Source: Anaerolineales bacterium (GTDB taxonomy: Bacteria > Chloroflexota > Anaerolineae > Promineifilales > Promineifilaceae). From it: 58,190 nucleotides of DNA. The stretch is from NCBI GenBank assembly GCA_011524645.1, contig WTJY01000360.1, positions 1 through 58,190 on the forward strand. Direction: 5' to 3'. Positions 1 to 8,633 of the stretch are shown here, in pieces (the stretch's first letter is position 1; each line of letters opens with the position of its first letter). The notes under the pieces are model-generated. The model searched no databases. It saw only the letters and a program-made list of their open reading frames with translations, and had not been told where the DNA came from. The position numbers and the translations under genes were made by a program.

Positions 1-1095
1 GCTCAAAATTGCGCGGCCGTCTCTCGCACCACACAAGAAACGATCAATGTGGCGGTCGAAGGGATCGCCTTGGGCTTTTACACGTTTACCGTCAATGATT
101 TTGCGGGCTCGTTTCCCATTGATGAACCCCGCCTAGAACGCATGGTGATCTATGCCACGGCCGAAGCGGACGCGCGAGCCACCGTCGTGGCCCAAGCGAC
201 CGCAACAGCGGACGCAGTCGCCACAAGGCAAGCCCGCGAGTTGCTCGGCGTAGGTGAAATCGGCGGAGCGATCTGGCACGATGAATGTTTATCCGTCCCC
301 GCGACAAATCAAATCTCGACGGCCGATGAAGCCCTCTCCCCGCCACCAGAAGGCTGTATCAGGCTCGACAATGGCGCAATCGTCGGGGACGGAACTTATC
401 AAGAAGCAGAACTCGGCATCCCATTTGTCACGGTAGAGCTACGTCTAGGTGCCTGCTCCGGCACCGCCGTTGTCGCCTCGACCCAAACCGATGTCAACGG
501 CCGGTTTCTCTTCACGGATGTTCTCCCCGACACATATTGTTTGACTGTGCAAAATACAGACAAAAACGAAAGCTTGCTCGCCGCAGGAATCTGGACCACG
601 GCCGGTAATACCCCCCGCTACACCCAAACGATCGATCTCAATGCGGGAGACCAAATCACCGACATCGCGCTCGGCTGGGACTATGCCACGTTACCCCGTG
701 CCGACATCGCTCAAGGCTGTATCAACAAAGGGTTTTATCTCTTCGATATCACCTATCCACCGGGGGAAACTTTCGCCGCCGGTGAGCTGGTCACCAAACA
801 ATGGCGGGTCCAAAATATCGGCACCTGCCCATGGTCCCCCGACTACGGGCTTGCCTACATCCAAAGCGATGGCACCATCGACCAAGACAATATCGTCTCA
901 CTCGGTAAAACAGTTCTCCCGAACGACACCGGAGATGTCTCCATGCGTATTCGTCTCCCGGAGCGAAGCGGCCGTTTTCGCTGGGGCTATCGTTTAGTTG
1001 ATGAAAATGGGGAAATATTTGGTGTCGGCTTAGCAGAAGACAATCCGCTTTGGTTCGATTTTACCATAGCAGAACAACAGACGAATGACGAATGA
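1..1095 (+). CDS. NBR1-Ig-like domain secreted/surface protein (5' partial)
   Basis: The frame is open from base 1, so the true start lies before the window; the GTG at 49 is only an internal codon. Three parts are visible. First comes an Ala/Thr-rich stretch around codons 50-80. Next is a transthyretin-like SdrD_B/carboxypeptidase-regulatory-type fold around codons 130-200, with VNGRFLFTDVLPDTYCLTV and paired cysteines. The last is a C-terminal Ig-like domain of the NBR1 type around codons 245-350, with KQWRVQNIGTCPW and the conserved Trp/Cys pattern. NBR1-Ig domains are common in Chloroflexota extracellular proteins and are thought to mediate binding or display. The export signal is off-window. 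The stop codon sits inside a GACGAAT tandem repeat. Exact role unknown. Confidence 0.8.
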   Translation, partial: AQNCAAVSRTTQETINVAVEGIALGFYTFTVNDFAGSFPIDEPRLERMVIYATAEADARATVVAQATATADAVATRQARELLGVGEIGGAIWHDECLSVPATNQISTADEALSPPPEGCIRLDNGAIVGDGTYQEAELGIPFVTVELRLGACSGTAVVASTQTDVNGRFLFTDVLPDTYCLTVQNTDKNESLLAAGIWTTAGNTPRYTQTIDLNAGDQITDIALGWDYATLPRADIAQGCINKGFYLFDITYPPGETFAAGELVTKQWRVQNIGTCPWSPDYGLAYIQSDGTIDQDNIVSLGKTVLPNDTGDVSMRIRLPERSGRFRWGYRLVDENGEIFGVGLAEDNPLWFDFTIAEQQTNDE

Positions 1096-1159
1096 CGAAT
1101 GGGGGTCTACGATCTGTCATTCAAACCGTAACGCATGAGTCGTCACGCCACATCTATCA

Positions 1160-1744
1160 TTATGCATTCGTATCACTCGACCATTCTTCCGCCTGCATCA
1201 CATTATTGTTTTCGTCCAGCAATTCAATTCGCTCAACATCCCAACGGCCGGCGCGTGACTCTAAAAATGCACCATTTTCAAGTGATACATGGCTCACCAT
1301 GCCATCGGCCCAAATGACACGCACGGCCATGCCGTTCAAGCTCCGGCCGTAAGCGACCGTATGGCGCGGCGGACCAAAAGGGGACTCAACCACGCTATTG
1401 CCGGTGTAAGCGGCGATAAATTCGTTGGTTTGGCAAGCCACCGATGCGGTATCATGGGTTTGCCATTGATCACCCACGATAGTCAGGTAGGCCGCCACCA
1501 AACAATATTGGCCCGCTTCATTTTGCCAACCATACAAAGCCATTTGCCCTGTCCCGAACGGTTGCTCTTGCAATGTATTGACACCCGATAAATCGACTGG
1601 GGACAAAACGGTCGTGTCATTAGCAATCGCGACTAGCGTCGCAGGTGGTTCTTGTGCGGCAGGGGTACAAGCAGCCGTGAGCCACACCAGCAAAATCGTG
1701 ATTAAAATAGTTACTTGGGGGGAGATTTTTTTGTGAGTAAACAT
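1160..1744 (-). CDS. Uncharacterised lipoprotein
   Basis: A 194-residue protein with a clear lipoprotein signal: basic N-terminus, hydrophobic stretch from about residue 10, and lipobox LTAAC with Cys26 as the lipidation site. A Thr/Pro/Ala linker follows and then a soluble domain of about 150 residues rich in Trp, Gly and acidic residues, ending in a charged tail. I do not recognise the fold. An AAGGAA Shine-Dalgarno-like sequence lies a few bases upstream of the ATG. It converges on the NBR1-Ig gene and is 300 bp from the next gene, so it is probably transcribed alone. Expected location is the outer face of the membrane. Confidence 0.75.
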   Translation of the reverse strand: MFTHKKISPQVTILITILLVWLTAACTPAAQEPPATLVAIANDTTVLSPVDLSGVNTLQEQPFGTGQMALYGWQNEAGQYCLVAAYLTIVGDQWQTHDTASVACQTNEFIAAYTGNSVVESPFGPPRHTVAYGRSLNGMAVRVIWADGMVSHVSLENGAFLESRAGRWDVERIELLDENNNVMQAEEWSSDTNA

Positions 1745-2043
1745 CTTCTTTCCTTACTTCTAGCTTTGGGGTAAATCACTCTGGCTATAAAACGACAAAA
1801 ATAGGAATGAAGTTCCAAAAGCGTACTGATATGGTAAATGTTCTACCAATTCTCAGCGTTTTCTAATTTACAGTTTCGATAGTCTGTTTTTTGCACTTTC
1901 CCTGTCGCGTAAACGGGGCGCAGGTCACAGACGCTGATTTCTCATGCAAAATCACGAACGATATAAGAATATTAAGCGTTTTAGAGGGGGAAAACCTGAC
2001 GGCCGAGCGTTGGTTAAACGTCGATAAACTGACGAAACCTACG
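1745..2043. other. Intergenic region
   Basis: About 300 bp between the lipoprotein start and the HD-domain gene end. It should hold the lipoprotein promoter, but I see no convincing -35/-10 pair. One CGGCCG copy is present near 2001. A short minus-strand open frame here (62 codons) has no family resemblance and is not called. Confidence 0.5.
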
Positions 2044-2670
2044 CTAGACATTGTTTAAGCGGTTAATTTCTTGTTGCAGGTTGTGTCGGGCCTGTTTCTC
2101 CCAGCGAGCGCGGCCGGTTTCGGTGTAGAAAATCTCGGACCGTTGTAAAAATCGCTGCAAGACTTGCACCCGGCCGTGACGATAAGTCTCGGCCTGTACC
2201 CATGCATATTCTTCTCCAATCGATTGTGTGTAATGTTGATATGCCTCTGCATCACTCCCCAGAATCGCTAAATCGGCATCGACAATGATTTGCCCAGCGA
2301 TACTTTGTGGTTGATGCGTCTTTGTGTCTAGAATCAGTGTACTAACAAGCGGTAACAAAGCGGCCAATGAAGCGAATGGGGACAAAATTTCACGCGCCCA
2401 CACAGCACTTTTTTCTTCGTTATCACTCCCCCATGGATCGTAAATAACATCATGGAACCCAATCGCGAGAAAAAGCGCATCTTGTGTCGTCCCATCACAA
2501 GGATGTTTTGCTAATAACTCAACGGCCGTTTCTCTCACATGTAAAACATGTTGCCAATTATGATAAGGTAGCCCGTTGGCATCATAGCGTGCTTGTACCG
2601 TCTGGGCACAAGCAGCTGCCTCTTGCGGCATGACTTGATACCGTTGTAGGATGTCTTCTAAGTTAAACAT
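2044..2670 (-). CDS. HD-superfamily metal-dependent phosphohydrolase-like protein
   Basis: A protein of 208 residues from the ATG at 2670; an in-frame GTG lies nine codons upstream. It shows the hallmarks of the predicted HD-type phosphohydrolase family (COG4339-like): an N-terminal YHNWQHV motif with paired histidines, then IGFHDVIYDP with the His-Asp doublet, and a later Asp in DADLAILG. Together these supply the usual divalent-metal ligands of HD domains. The substrate is unknown; family members are annotated only by similarity. No signal peptide is visible, so it is likely cytoplasmic. It has its own gap on either side and is not clearly in an operon. Confidence 0.8.
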   Translation of the reverse strand: MFNLEDILQRYQVMPQEAAACAQTVQARYDANGLPYHNWQHVLHVRETAVELLAKHPCDGTTQDALFLAIGFHDVIYDPWGSDNEEKSAVWAREILSPFASLAALLPLVSTLILDTKTHQPQSIAGQIIVDADLAILGSDAEAYQHYTQSIGEEYAWVQAETYRHGRVQVLQRFLQRSEIFYTETGRARWEKQARHNLQQEINRLNNV

Positions 2671-2751
2671 GTCACTTTGTTTTGTTATCGCTCTCACCTA
2701 CAAGCCCAAGCGGTCCCCATAGGAACGACTCTACCGCCCCACGTCCAACGA

Positions 2752-3423
2752 TCAGGACAGCTTATCACGCTCGATCAAAACAAGCGTAAAGTCATCTTTA
2801 AAGGGGCCACGGCCGTACGGGCGCGCTTCTTGTTGCAAATGGGCCAGCAACGCGTCCCCTTGAAACCCTTGTACCGCTTTATCAATCGGATCCCAACCGG
2901 TATATTTCCACACCCCATCAGTCATGAGCAATAAGCGATAAACGGTCGGCAACGAACTACGAAACAGCTCTCCTACCGCTTGCCCGCTGCCGATTGGGGG
3001 ATTGGCTCGCTGTTTGGCGGTTAATCGATCCGGTTGTAAATCCGCCGTGTTATACAAGCTAACAGCACTATCACCGACCGATATCCCGATTAATTGCTGG
3101 GGGCGTAAACAAAGCATAGCCAGCGTCGTCATCCCCGCTTGTGGTTCTTGTTTGACCGCCAAATCGGCCGCCTGCAATATCTGATTCCACGGCCGTTCCC
3201 AAGCCAAACGCCACGGCGCAAACGTACCAAAAGCGGCAAATGCGGCCGTGCACGCCACTTCAGAAGCGCATGCACCACCGGCACGCCCCCCTTGACCATC
3301 CGCAACCGCACAAAAAATCAATTCAGGGTCATCTGGGTGTGGCTGAACAAGATAAAAGTCTTCATTGCTCAACTTGATACCGGGACGGCCGCCCGCTTCT
3401 GAAACGGTGAAAATATCAGCCAT
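2752..3423 (-). CDS. PP2C-family serine/threonine phosphatase
   Basis: A protein of 223 residues that should remove phosphate from Ser/Thr residues using two metal ions. The PP2C motifs appear in order: NEDFYLV near the N-terminus, AVADGQGG (the usual DGxGG), GMTTLA, VGDSAV, LLMTDGVWKY, and the C-terminal KDDFTLVLIE. All expected metal-binding aspartates are present. It lacks a membrane segment and sensor domain, so it is a minimal soluble phosphatase. The ATG at 3423 overlaps the end of the upstream GH3-like gene by 8 bp, which indicates translational coupling; an in-frame GTG at 3435 is the alternative start. No Ser/Thr kinase is encoded in this window. Confidence 0.88.
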   Translation of the reverse strand: MADIFTVSEAGGRPGIKLSNEDFYLVQPHPDDPELIFCAVADGQGGRAGGACASEVACTAAFAAFGTFAPWRLAWERPWNQILQAADLAVKQEPQAGMTTLAMLCLRPQQLIGISVGDSAVSLYNTADLQPDRLTAKQRANPPIGSGQAVGELFRSSLPTVYRLLLMTDGVWKYTGWDPIDKAVQGFQGDALLAHLQQEARPYGRGPFKDDFTLVLIERDKLS

Positions 3424-6415
3424 GTCGCAACTCACGTCGGGTTTCCAAGGCCACGCTAATCAGACTTAACAACAGCCCGATTAAACCGCAAACAAATGTG
3501 ACCAACAGACTGCGCCAATTCCCCCAATCGGGCAACCATTCAAAGCCGGGCTGCCCCAATGTGAAATAAATATACCCACACAAGCCCAAAATCCATCCCC
3601 AACTTAAAATTCGGATGCGGATCGTCGGAACCAAGGGAAGTTGCATATTGACCACCAAAAGCAATACCAAGCCCAACAACATCGCCCCGATATGCCAAAT
3701 CTCAGTTAGAGAGATTTGTAGCTCCGGTTCTGTGGCAGAATCATCAAGAACGACAGCGAGTGTCGGTGTGACCGTCGGTGTGACCGTGGGAAGCGGTGTC
3801 GCCGTTTCAGTGGGGGTTGGTGTCGGGGTCGGGGTCACCGGTTCTGGTGTCGGTGTAATCACTACCACCGACCCACCTTCCGCTTCGATCGCGATATCGA
3901 CTTCTTCAGAAGTGGTCGCTTCACCAGAAACGACACGCAAGCGAAATTGCCCCGGCCGATTTTCTAGCACGTAGTCAAATCGAGCCACCCCATCAATCGT
4001 GGTCACCGTCCCGATAATATCAAAGAAGTTCTGCACCCGATCTTCTTGAATAAATTGAACCATCGTGCCATCAGGCACAGGGCGGCCGTAGTGATCCACA
4101 ATCTGACCAGTTTGCAACGCCAACCGATCCCCGGGCTTAACCGGCAATGGCTGACTACTACCCGGCTCTTCGACGGCTTCGCTCTCCCCTTCCAAATCGA
4201 TATTTTGAATAGAGGACAATTCGATAATCTGCTCGGGGTCCGGTTGGACCGCCTTGTTGAGATCATAGCCAAGCACCTCAAGGCTAATCGGGGGCGAGCC
4301 ACTCAGGGTTAAGTCGCGGAACAACGAACGAGCGGCCGCATCGATAAAACTAGGGTGATGATCATATACACCAAAGTACGCGGTCAATTTGCTCACATCG
4401 GTGCTATCTAAATGGACGGGCGAGCCAAAAGCATAGACGATCAGTTTCGTATCTTGCCAAACGGCCGCTTCATTGAGCAACTGTTGCACCACATCGACTT
4501 GGTTATCGAGCAAGACAACAATGATCCAATCGGCCGTATCGAGCGCTTGTTGCACCGCAAACGCCTCTGCCGGTGGGGCAGGGGGCACATTGGCCAGAAC
4601 CCCACGAGATTCAAGCTCCCCCGCTTCGGTCAACACATTGGTGGGGGCGATAATCGGCCGTGGGCTAGCCAAATAAGCCGCTAAATCATCAAGCTGAAAA
4701 CCGCGAATTTGCCCTGCTTCAATTTGCCCACTACCGGATGGGCCATACAAATTAACGATTTGATCCCCCAACTCATCGGGTTCAATTAATCGTTGCCGTG
4801 CACAATCTTGGCACTGTTGTTGTTCCGCCATTTCCGTAAAAATAACTATATCTTCTTGGGCGGTCGGTGGGTTGGGCAATCGCTCTTGCAATTCTTCGGC
4901 CGTGGGAGCCAATAGCGTAATCGCGTCTTGTGCAACACCAAACATCGCCCCATTAATTTCCGGCAATAGCGAAACCCCCTCTTCGTTATCCGCGATAACA
5001 GGCTCTATCGCAGTTGGGAATGCACCTTGATACAGGCTTAACTTTTTCTGCAAAATCCGCAACACCGCTTCATCAACCCGCGCCTGAAACGCCGGATCAG
5101 TCTGATATCGATCTTGGAACCAAGTCAGTGTATCTTCGATATTGGCCAAATGATCCGCACCAGAAGTGCCATCGGCCGTAAAGCTGGCGGTGAACAGCAG
5201 ATCGTTTCCCGCAAATAGCGCATCTTTCGCCACTTGCCGATGAGGGAAATCACCCCCAGAGCTGTCATAAAAGCGCGCCACGGCCGGAACCCCCAACGCA
5301 TCCGACATCATAAGCCCCCCATCTTTACGCCATGACGCGAAATTAGGCAAAGCCAAAAGTGTATTCAACGCTTGTGGATCAAAGCTAAATGGTGGTGTAT
5401 TGGTCCCGATATTCCCTTGTAGACCTTGATAACGTAAATGGCCGCTCATCAAGCCGTCTACCGTTTCGGTCAACACACCACTATGGGTCACGGCCGTGAA
5501 TGGCACCAGTTCATCATTTTCTAATTGGGTGAGTGATTTGCGTACCGTAGCGATCTCATCGTAGGTCGTCCGGTCGCTATACCCGCTACCGGGGAACAAT
5601 CCAGCAATTGTCGCCACATGTCCGTCGCTCCCCGTATGGACACCGGTAATATACCCTTGCCCCATTTGCCCCACCCAGTAGGGATTACCACCCCAAAATT
5701 GGGTCAACGGCCGCTGTGGGGAGACGATTTGCGGTTGCCCCAACACATCAAGCGTTGGCGCCAGCAGTAAATTAAACCCAAGTGCTTCAAGTTGTTCCCC
5801 ATGTAGTTTTCCGATTTTCGTAGCGTGTGCGGGGTCCCAAGTTGCGCCTAAAGACATCGTATTAGGCAAAACGATGGTTTCATCAAGAATCGGTGGTCGG
5901 CCATTCTCTGAACCATAAATCCCCACAAATAGAGGGATCGCTTGATCTTGTGACAGCGGGGTCACAATCGGTTCCGGAATTCGTGTTAGCTCAAGATCCC
6001 CTTCTTCAGGCTCTTCAACCGTTTCGGCGTCTGGATTCGTCTCTAAAATGGTCAGTTGACCTGTGACTGCGAGTTCTTGCAAGGCTCCTGTTAAGCGGCG
6101 TGTTTGTCGGACCACATCTTCGTTATCGGAAAAGTTGTCATTTTCGGCCGTTAACACAACCCCACCTATATGATAATCAGCAATGAGTTGCGCCAAAGGA
6201 GAATCAGCCGTGAGTGTGTCCCCTGTAAATGTAACCACAAAGAGTTGCCCAACCCGCTCTGCGGGGGACATCAAGGTCAGCAAGTCAACCGCTTGCGCCT
6301 GATAGGAACTATCTGCGTTACCGGTGTCTTCTTGCGCCTGAATAGGTTGCACGGCCGTACGGTTGATGAGCAACAAGCAAACAAACAACATCAACCACAG
6401 ACTAACTCTCTTCAT
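3416..6415 (-). CDS. Membrane-anchored glycoside hydrolase family 3-like protein
   Basis: A 999-residue protein from the ATG at 6415, chosen because it places a signal peptide (cut after about residue 27) at the N-terminus; the frame extends 27 codons further upstream. Residues about 40-470 match the GH3/NagZ barrel fold (AERVGQLFVVTF, SLGATWDP, then MMSDALGV with the nucleophile-type Asp near residue 371). The usual KHFPGHGD loop of NagZ is replaced by AGLFPGSGY, without the Lys-His pair or the Asp-His acid/base dyad, so activity or specificity may differ. The second GH3 domain is followed by an Ig/invasin-like domain, a Pro-Thr-rich linker around 3770-3860 and about three C-terminal membrane helices. 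It probably acts on cell-wall or environmental glycans at the cell surface. It is translationally coupled to the PP2C phosphatase. Confidence 0.8.
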   Translation of the reverse strand: MKRVSLWLMLFVCLLLINRTAVQPIQAQEDTGNADSSYQAQAVDLLTLMSPAERVGQLFVVTFTGDTLTADSPLAQLIADYHIGGVVLTAENDNFSDNEDVVRQTRRLTGALQELAVTGQLTILETNPDAETVEEPEEGDLELTRIPEPIVTPLSQDQAIPLFVGIYGSENGRPPILDETIVLPNTMSLGATWDPAHATKIGKLHGEQLEALGFNLLLAPTLDVLGQPQIVSPQRPLTQFWGGNPYWVGQMGQGYITGVHTGSDGHVATIAGLFPGSGYSDRTTYDEIATVRKSLTQLENDELVPFTAVTHSGVLTETVDGLMSGHLRYQGLQGNIGTNTPPFSFDPQALNTLLALPNFASWRKDGGLMMSDALGVPAVARFYDSSGGDFPHRQVAKDALFAGNDLLFTASFTADGTSGADHLANIEDTLTWFQDRYQTDPAFQARVDEAVLRILQKKLSLYQGAFPTAIEPVIADNEEGVSLLPEINGAMFGVAQDAITLLAPTAEELQERLPNPPTAQEDIVIFTEMAEQQQCQDCARQRLIEPDELGDQIVNLYGPSGSGQIEAGQIRGFQLDDLAAYLASPRPIIAPTNVLTEAGELESRGVLANVPPAPPAEAFAVQQALDTADWIIVVLLDNQVDVVQQLLNEAAVWQDTKLIVYAFGSPVHLDSTDVSKLTAYFGVYDHHPSFIDAAARSLFRDLTLSGSPPISLEVLGYDLNKAVQPDPEQIIELSSIQNIDLEGESEAVEEPGSSQPLPVKPGDRLALQTGQIVDHYGRPVPDGTMVQFIQEDRVQNFFDIIGTVTTIDGVARFDYVLENRPGQFRLRVVSGEATTSEEVDIAIEAEGGSVVVITPTPEPVTPTPTPTPTETATPLPTVTPTVTPTLAVVLDDSATEPELQISLTEIWHIGAMLLGLVLLLVVNMQLPLVPTIRIRILSWGWILGLCGYIYFTLGQPGFEWLPDWGNWRSLLVTFVCGLIGLLLSLISVALETRRELRHG

Positions 6416-6583
6416 GCCCAAAGGGCAGGCGTTTGGCGTTAAGCCAATATTCGTTGTGGAAACCGAAAAACACCACGAACCGAGAAACCTCTCCACTCGC
6501 CTGCAATCTTCTTCTCCTAAATTTATGGCGAGGTGTAGCTCAGTTTATGGTGGGATAGATAGGGGGTACCAAAGTTTGACATA

Positions 6584-6592
6584 ATTATAGCA
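6584..6592 (-). promoter_or_regulatory. Extended -10 promoter (TGCTATAAT) for the GH3-like gene
   Basis: On the minus strand the sequence TGCTATAAT reads from 6592 to 6584, a perfect extended -10 element with no good -35 at 17 bp. Transcription would start near 6577, about 160 bp before the chosen ATG at 6415. The same nonamer occurs upstream of nrdR at 28968-28976. Called by sequence match only. Confidence 0.5.
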
Positions 6593-6735
6593 AAAGTTGC
6601 ACACCTTGCGTATAAGATCGATTAAATATGCACGGCTTTTCAATAAAATTCCTGATACTGCCGAATGCGGGTGAAACACGACAGCCGATACTCACTTAGC
6701 CACGCCAAATCCCTCTGGGTGGTGAACCGGCCGAA

Positions 6736-6843
6736 ATGCCAGATGACAAAGCGCAACAAAAACGGGTTTTAGACGCGACCCTCGCCCTACTGGCCCAAGA
6801 TGCCCCGCTCAAACCGGTGATGCTGGACGAAACGATGGAATAA
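6736..6843 (+). pseudogene. 35-codon ORF or gene remnant
   Basis: An ATG-to-TAA reading frame of 35 codons, MPDDKAQQKRVLDATL and onward, with normal local codon use. It lacks a Shine-Dalgarno sequence, and an in-frame TAG lies 13 codons before the ATG. It is followed 35 bp later by a perfect intrinsic terminator, so transcription through it is likely. It could be a real small protein or the leftover 3' end of a lost gene; I favour the remnant because the frame continues upstream of the ATG without a ribosome site. No family recognised. Confidence 0.35.
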
Positions 6844-6878
6844 TTTGGGGATTTCTCCACTTTATCGCAAAATACGAA

Positions 6879-6911
6879 CGAGAGAATGGAATAACATTCT
6901 CTCGCTTTTTT
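6879..6911 (+). terminator. Rho-independent terminator
   Basis: Perfect 10-bp stem (6879-6888 with 6895-6904), six-base loop, followed by a run of seven T. It reads on the plus strand and ends transcription coming from the 6.7-kb ORF, insulating the ACT-domain gene at 6945. Confidence 0.9.
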
Positions 6912-6944
6912 TATTTACTGAATAATCAATCATCAACCATCTCT

Positions 6945-7364
6945 ATGTCCGCAATTACCGATCTAGAAAAGCTATTGGCCCACATGAAGCCAAAACTAAA
7001 TGAGGGCACATTCGTCTTTTGCACCTTCCCCAACAAAAAATATGGGGATCTTGCCGAGCTTAATCCGATCTGTGCATATATGGAAAGTGAAGGGCTCACC
7101 CTCATTTTGCCCCAACTCGAAGCCGACCGAGCCAACATCCCTTATGAAGGCCACTACAGCACCATTACCCTCCAAGTTCATTCCAGCCTCGAAGCGGTCG
7201 GTCTAACAGCGGCTGTGGCCACCCGACTCACACAACACAATATCAGTGCCAACGTTGTAGCCGCCTACTTCCACGACCATATTTTTGTCCAATCCCCATA
7301 CGCGGCCGAAGCGATCAACGCCCTCGAAAAATTGGCACAGGAATATCAGGCGAATAACGAATAA
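6945..7364 (+). CDS. ACT domain-containing protein (COG3602-like)
   Basis: A protein of 139 residues with the two-part plan of COG3602: an N-terminal half with FVFCTF, and a C-terminal ACT-like half around residues 75-135 (STITLQVHSSLEAVGL, then VVAAYFHDHIFVQ). ACT domains usually bind amino acids or other small ligands. This stand-alone form has no catalytic domain, so it is presumably a small-ligand sensor or stabiliser; its target is unknown. No signal peptide, so cytoplasmic. It is followed by a GACGAAT-type repeat and an A/C-rich spacer before the nucleotidyltransferase gene. Confidence 0.8.
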   Translation: MSAITDLEKLLAHMKPKLNEGTFVFCTFPNKKYGDLAELNPICAYMESEGLTLILPQLEADRANIPYEGHYSTITLQVHSSLEAVGLTAAVATRLTQHNISANVVAAYFHDHIFVQSPYAAEAINALEKLAQEYQANNE

Positions 7365-7420
7365 CGAGTGACGATCACCATACGCAAAACCCCAATCCAA
7401 AACCAAAAACCTAAAATTCC

Positions 7421-8212
7421 ATGATTGAACCACACATCAAAAAAGAAATTATGGCCGAAATCGCCAAAATAGAATCTGATTTCGGTGTCAAAGTCCTCTA
7501 CGCCTGTGAATCAGGTAGCCGCGCTTGGGGGTTCCCCTCTAGCGATAGTGATTATGATGTTCGCTTTATCTATGCCCATCCCACAGATTGGTATCTCTCA
7601 GTCAATCTAGAAAAAAAGCGGGATGTCATTGAACGGCCGATCCATGACGACCTCGATATCAGCGGTTGGGATTTACGCAAAGCACTCCAGCTTTACTACA
7701 AATCAAATCCCCCCTTGCTAGAATGGCTCGGCTCCCCCATCGTTTACCAAGAAAAGTTTACGGTGGCCAAGAAAATGCGTGACTTGGCCCCTTCTTTTTA
7801 TAACCCGATTTCCTGCATGTACCATTATCTCCACATGGCCCAAGGAAATTACCGCAGCTATTTAAAGGACGAAACGGTCTGGATCAAAAAATATTTTTAT
7901 GTACTCCGGCCGATTCTCGCCATTAACTGGCTCGAACAAGGGCGTGGTGTTGTGCCGACCGAATTCGGCATCTTGGTCGATCAAATCATTACTGATCCCG
8001 ATTTGCGGCATCAAATCGGCCGTCTTATCGCCGCCAAACGAGCCGGCCAAGAATTAGACAAAGGGGTACGCATACCCGAAATTTCTAATTTCATCGATCA
8101 AGAAATCACCCGCTTAACGGATAAAAAATTCGAGATGAAATTGGAAAAGAAAACGATGGAGCAACTCAACCACTTATTCCGTCAATCACTGGCTGAAATT
8201 TGGGGATCATGA
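7421..8212 (+). CDS. Predicted nucleotidyltransferase (YcgL/RlaP-type)
   Basis: A 263-residue protein starting MIEPHIKKEI. The polymerase-beta-type active site is obvious: SGSRAWGFPSSDSDYDVRF around residues 32-50, where the GS pair holds the nucleotide and the D-x-D pair binds metal. A third acidic residue is expected near DDLDISGWD (about residue 75). The rest is helical and matches the predicted nucleotidyltransferase family of PF10127 (COG3541). The biological substrate is not known; RlaP relatives are linked to RNA repair operons, but no RtcB or ligase is nearby here. Likely cytoplasmic and independently expressed. Confidence 0.85.
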   Translation: MIEPHIKKEIMAEIAKIESDFGVKVLYACESGSRAWGFPSSDSDYDVRFIYAHPTDWYLSVNLEKKRDVIERPIHDDLDISGWDLRKALQLYYKSNPPLLEWLGSPIVYQEKFTVAKKMRDLAPSFYNPISCMYHYLHMAQGNYRSYLKDETVWIKKYFYVLRPILAINWLEQGRGVVPTEFGILVDQIITDPDLRHQIGRLIAAKRAGQELDKGVRIPEISNFIDQEITRLTDKKFEMKLEKKTMEQLNHLFRQSLAEIWGS

Positions 8213-8261
8213 TATTCGCATGATCCTATAATCCAAACATAATCCAACAGGAAAACCTCAA

Positions 8262-8633
8262 ATGATTACCGGTATTCAAGATGTTTATTACAATGTGAGC
8301 GACATGGCGCAGGCCGTTCGTTTCTACACTGAAGTACTCGGTTGCACCGTCAATTTTGGTAACGATTACTGGACGAGCCTCAGTGCCCACGGCATCAATC
8401 TCGGCCTACACGGCACCAACGGCCGGCCCATTCCCACCATCGACCAAGATACACACGGAGCCAATTGTGGTGCCACACTCACCTTCAAATCAGACGATTT
8501 TACGGCCGACAAAACCCACCTCGAAGCGCACAACGCCACCATCGTCAGCGAAGTCATCGCCGACTTCGGCAGCGTTCTCATTTTCAAAGACCCCGACGGC
8601 AACATCCTCAAATTAATGCAACCCAACTACTAA
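8262..8633 (+). CDS. VOC-family (glyoxalase/bleomycin-resistance fold) protein
   Basis: A 123-residue single-module VOC protein. It has the expected beta-alpha-beta-beta-beta arrangement: GIQDVYYNVSDMAQAVRFYT at the start, LGLHG and GATLTFKSDD in the middle, and FKDPDGNILKLMQ at the end, where the final Glu of many family members is replaced (NILKLM rather than NxxEL). VOC proteins use a divalent metal for glyoxalase, dioxygenase or epimerase chemistry, or bind drugs. The exact reaction cannot be read from sequence. A weak AGGAAAA sequence precedes the ATG. Confidence 0.85.
   Translation: MITGIQDVYYNVSDMAQAVRFYTEVLGCTVNFGNDYWTSLSAHGINLGLHGTNGRPIPTIDQDTHGANCGATLTFKSDDFTADKTHLEAHNATIVSEVIADFGSVLIFKDPDGNILKLMQPNY

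Noticed and set aside
1863-2051. 62-codon minus-strand ORF upstream of the lipoprotein
   Set aside because: No ribosome site or similarity; overlaps the HD gene end.
3615-3974. 119-codon Val/Gly/Thr-rich plus-strand ORF
   Set aside because: Antisense of the Pro-Thr linker of the GH3-like protein; simple-sequence artefact.
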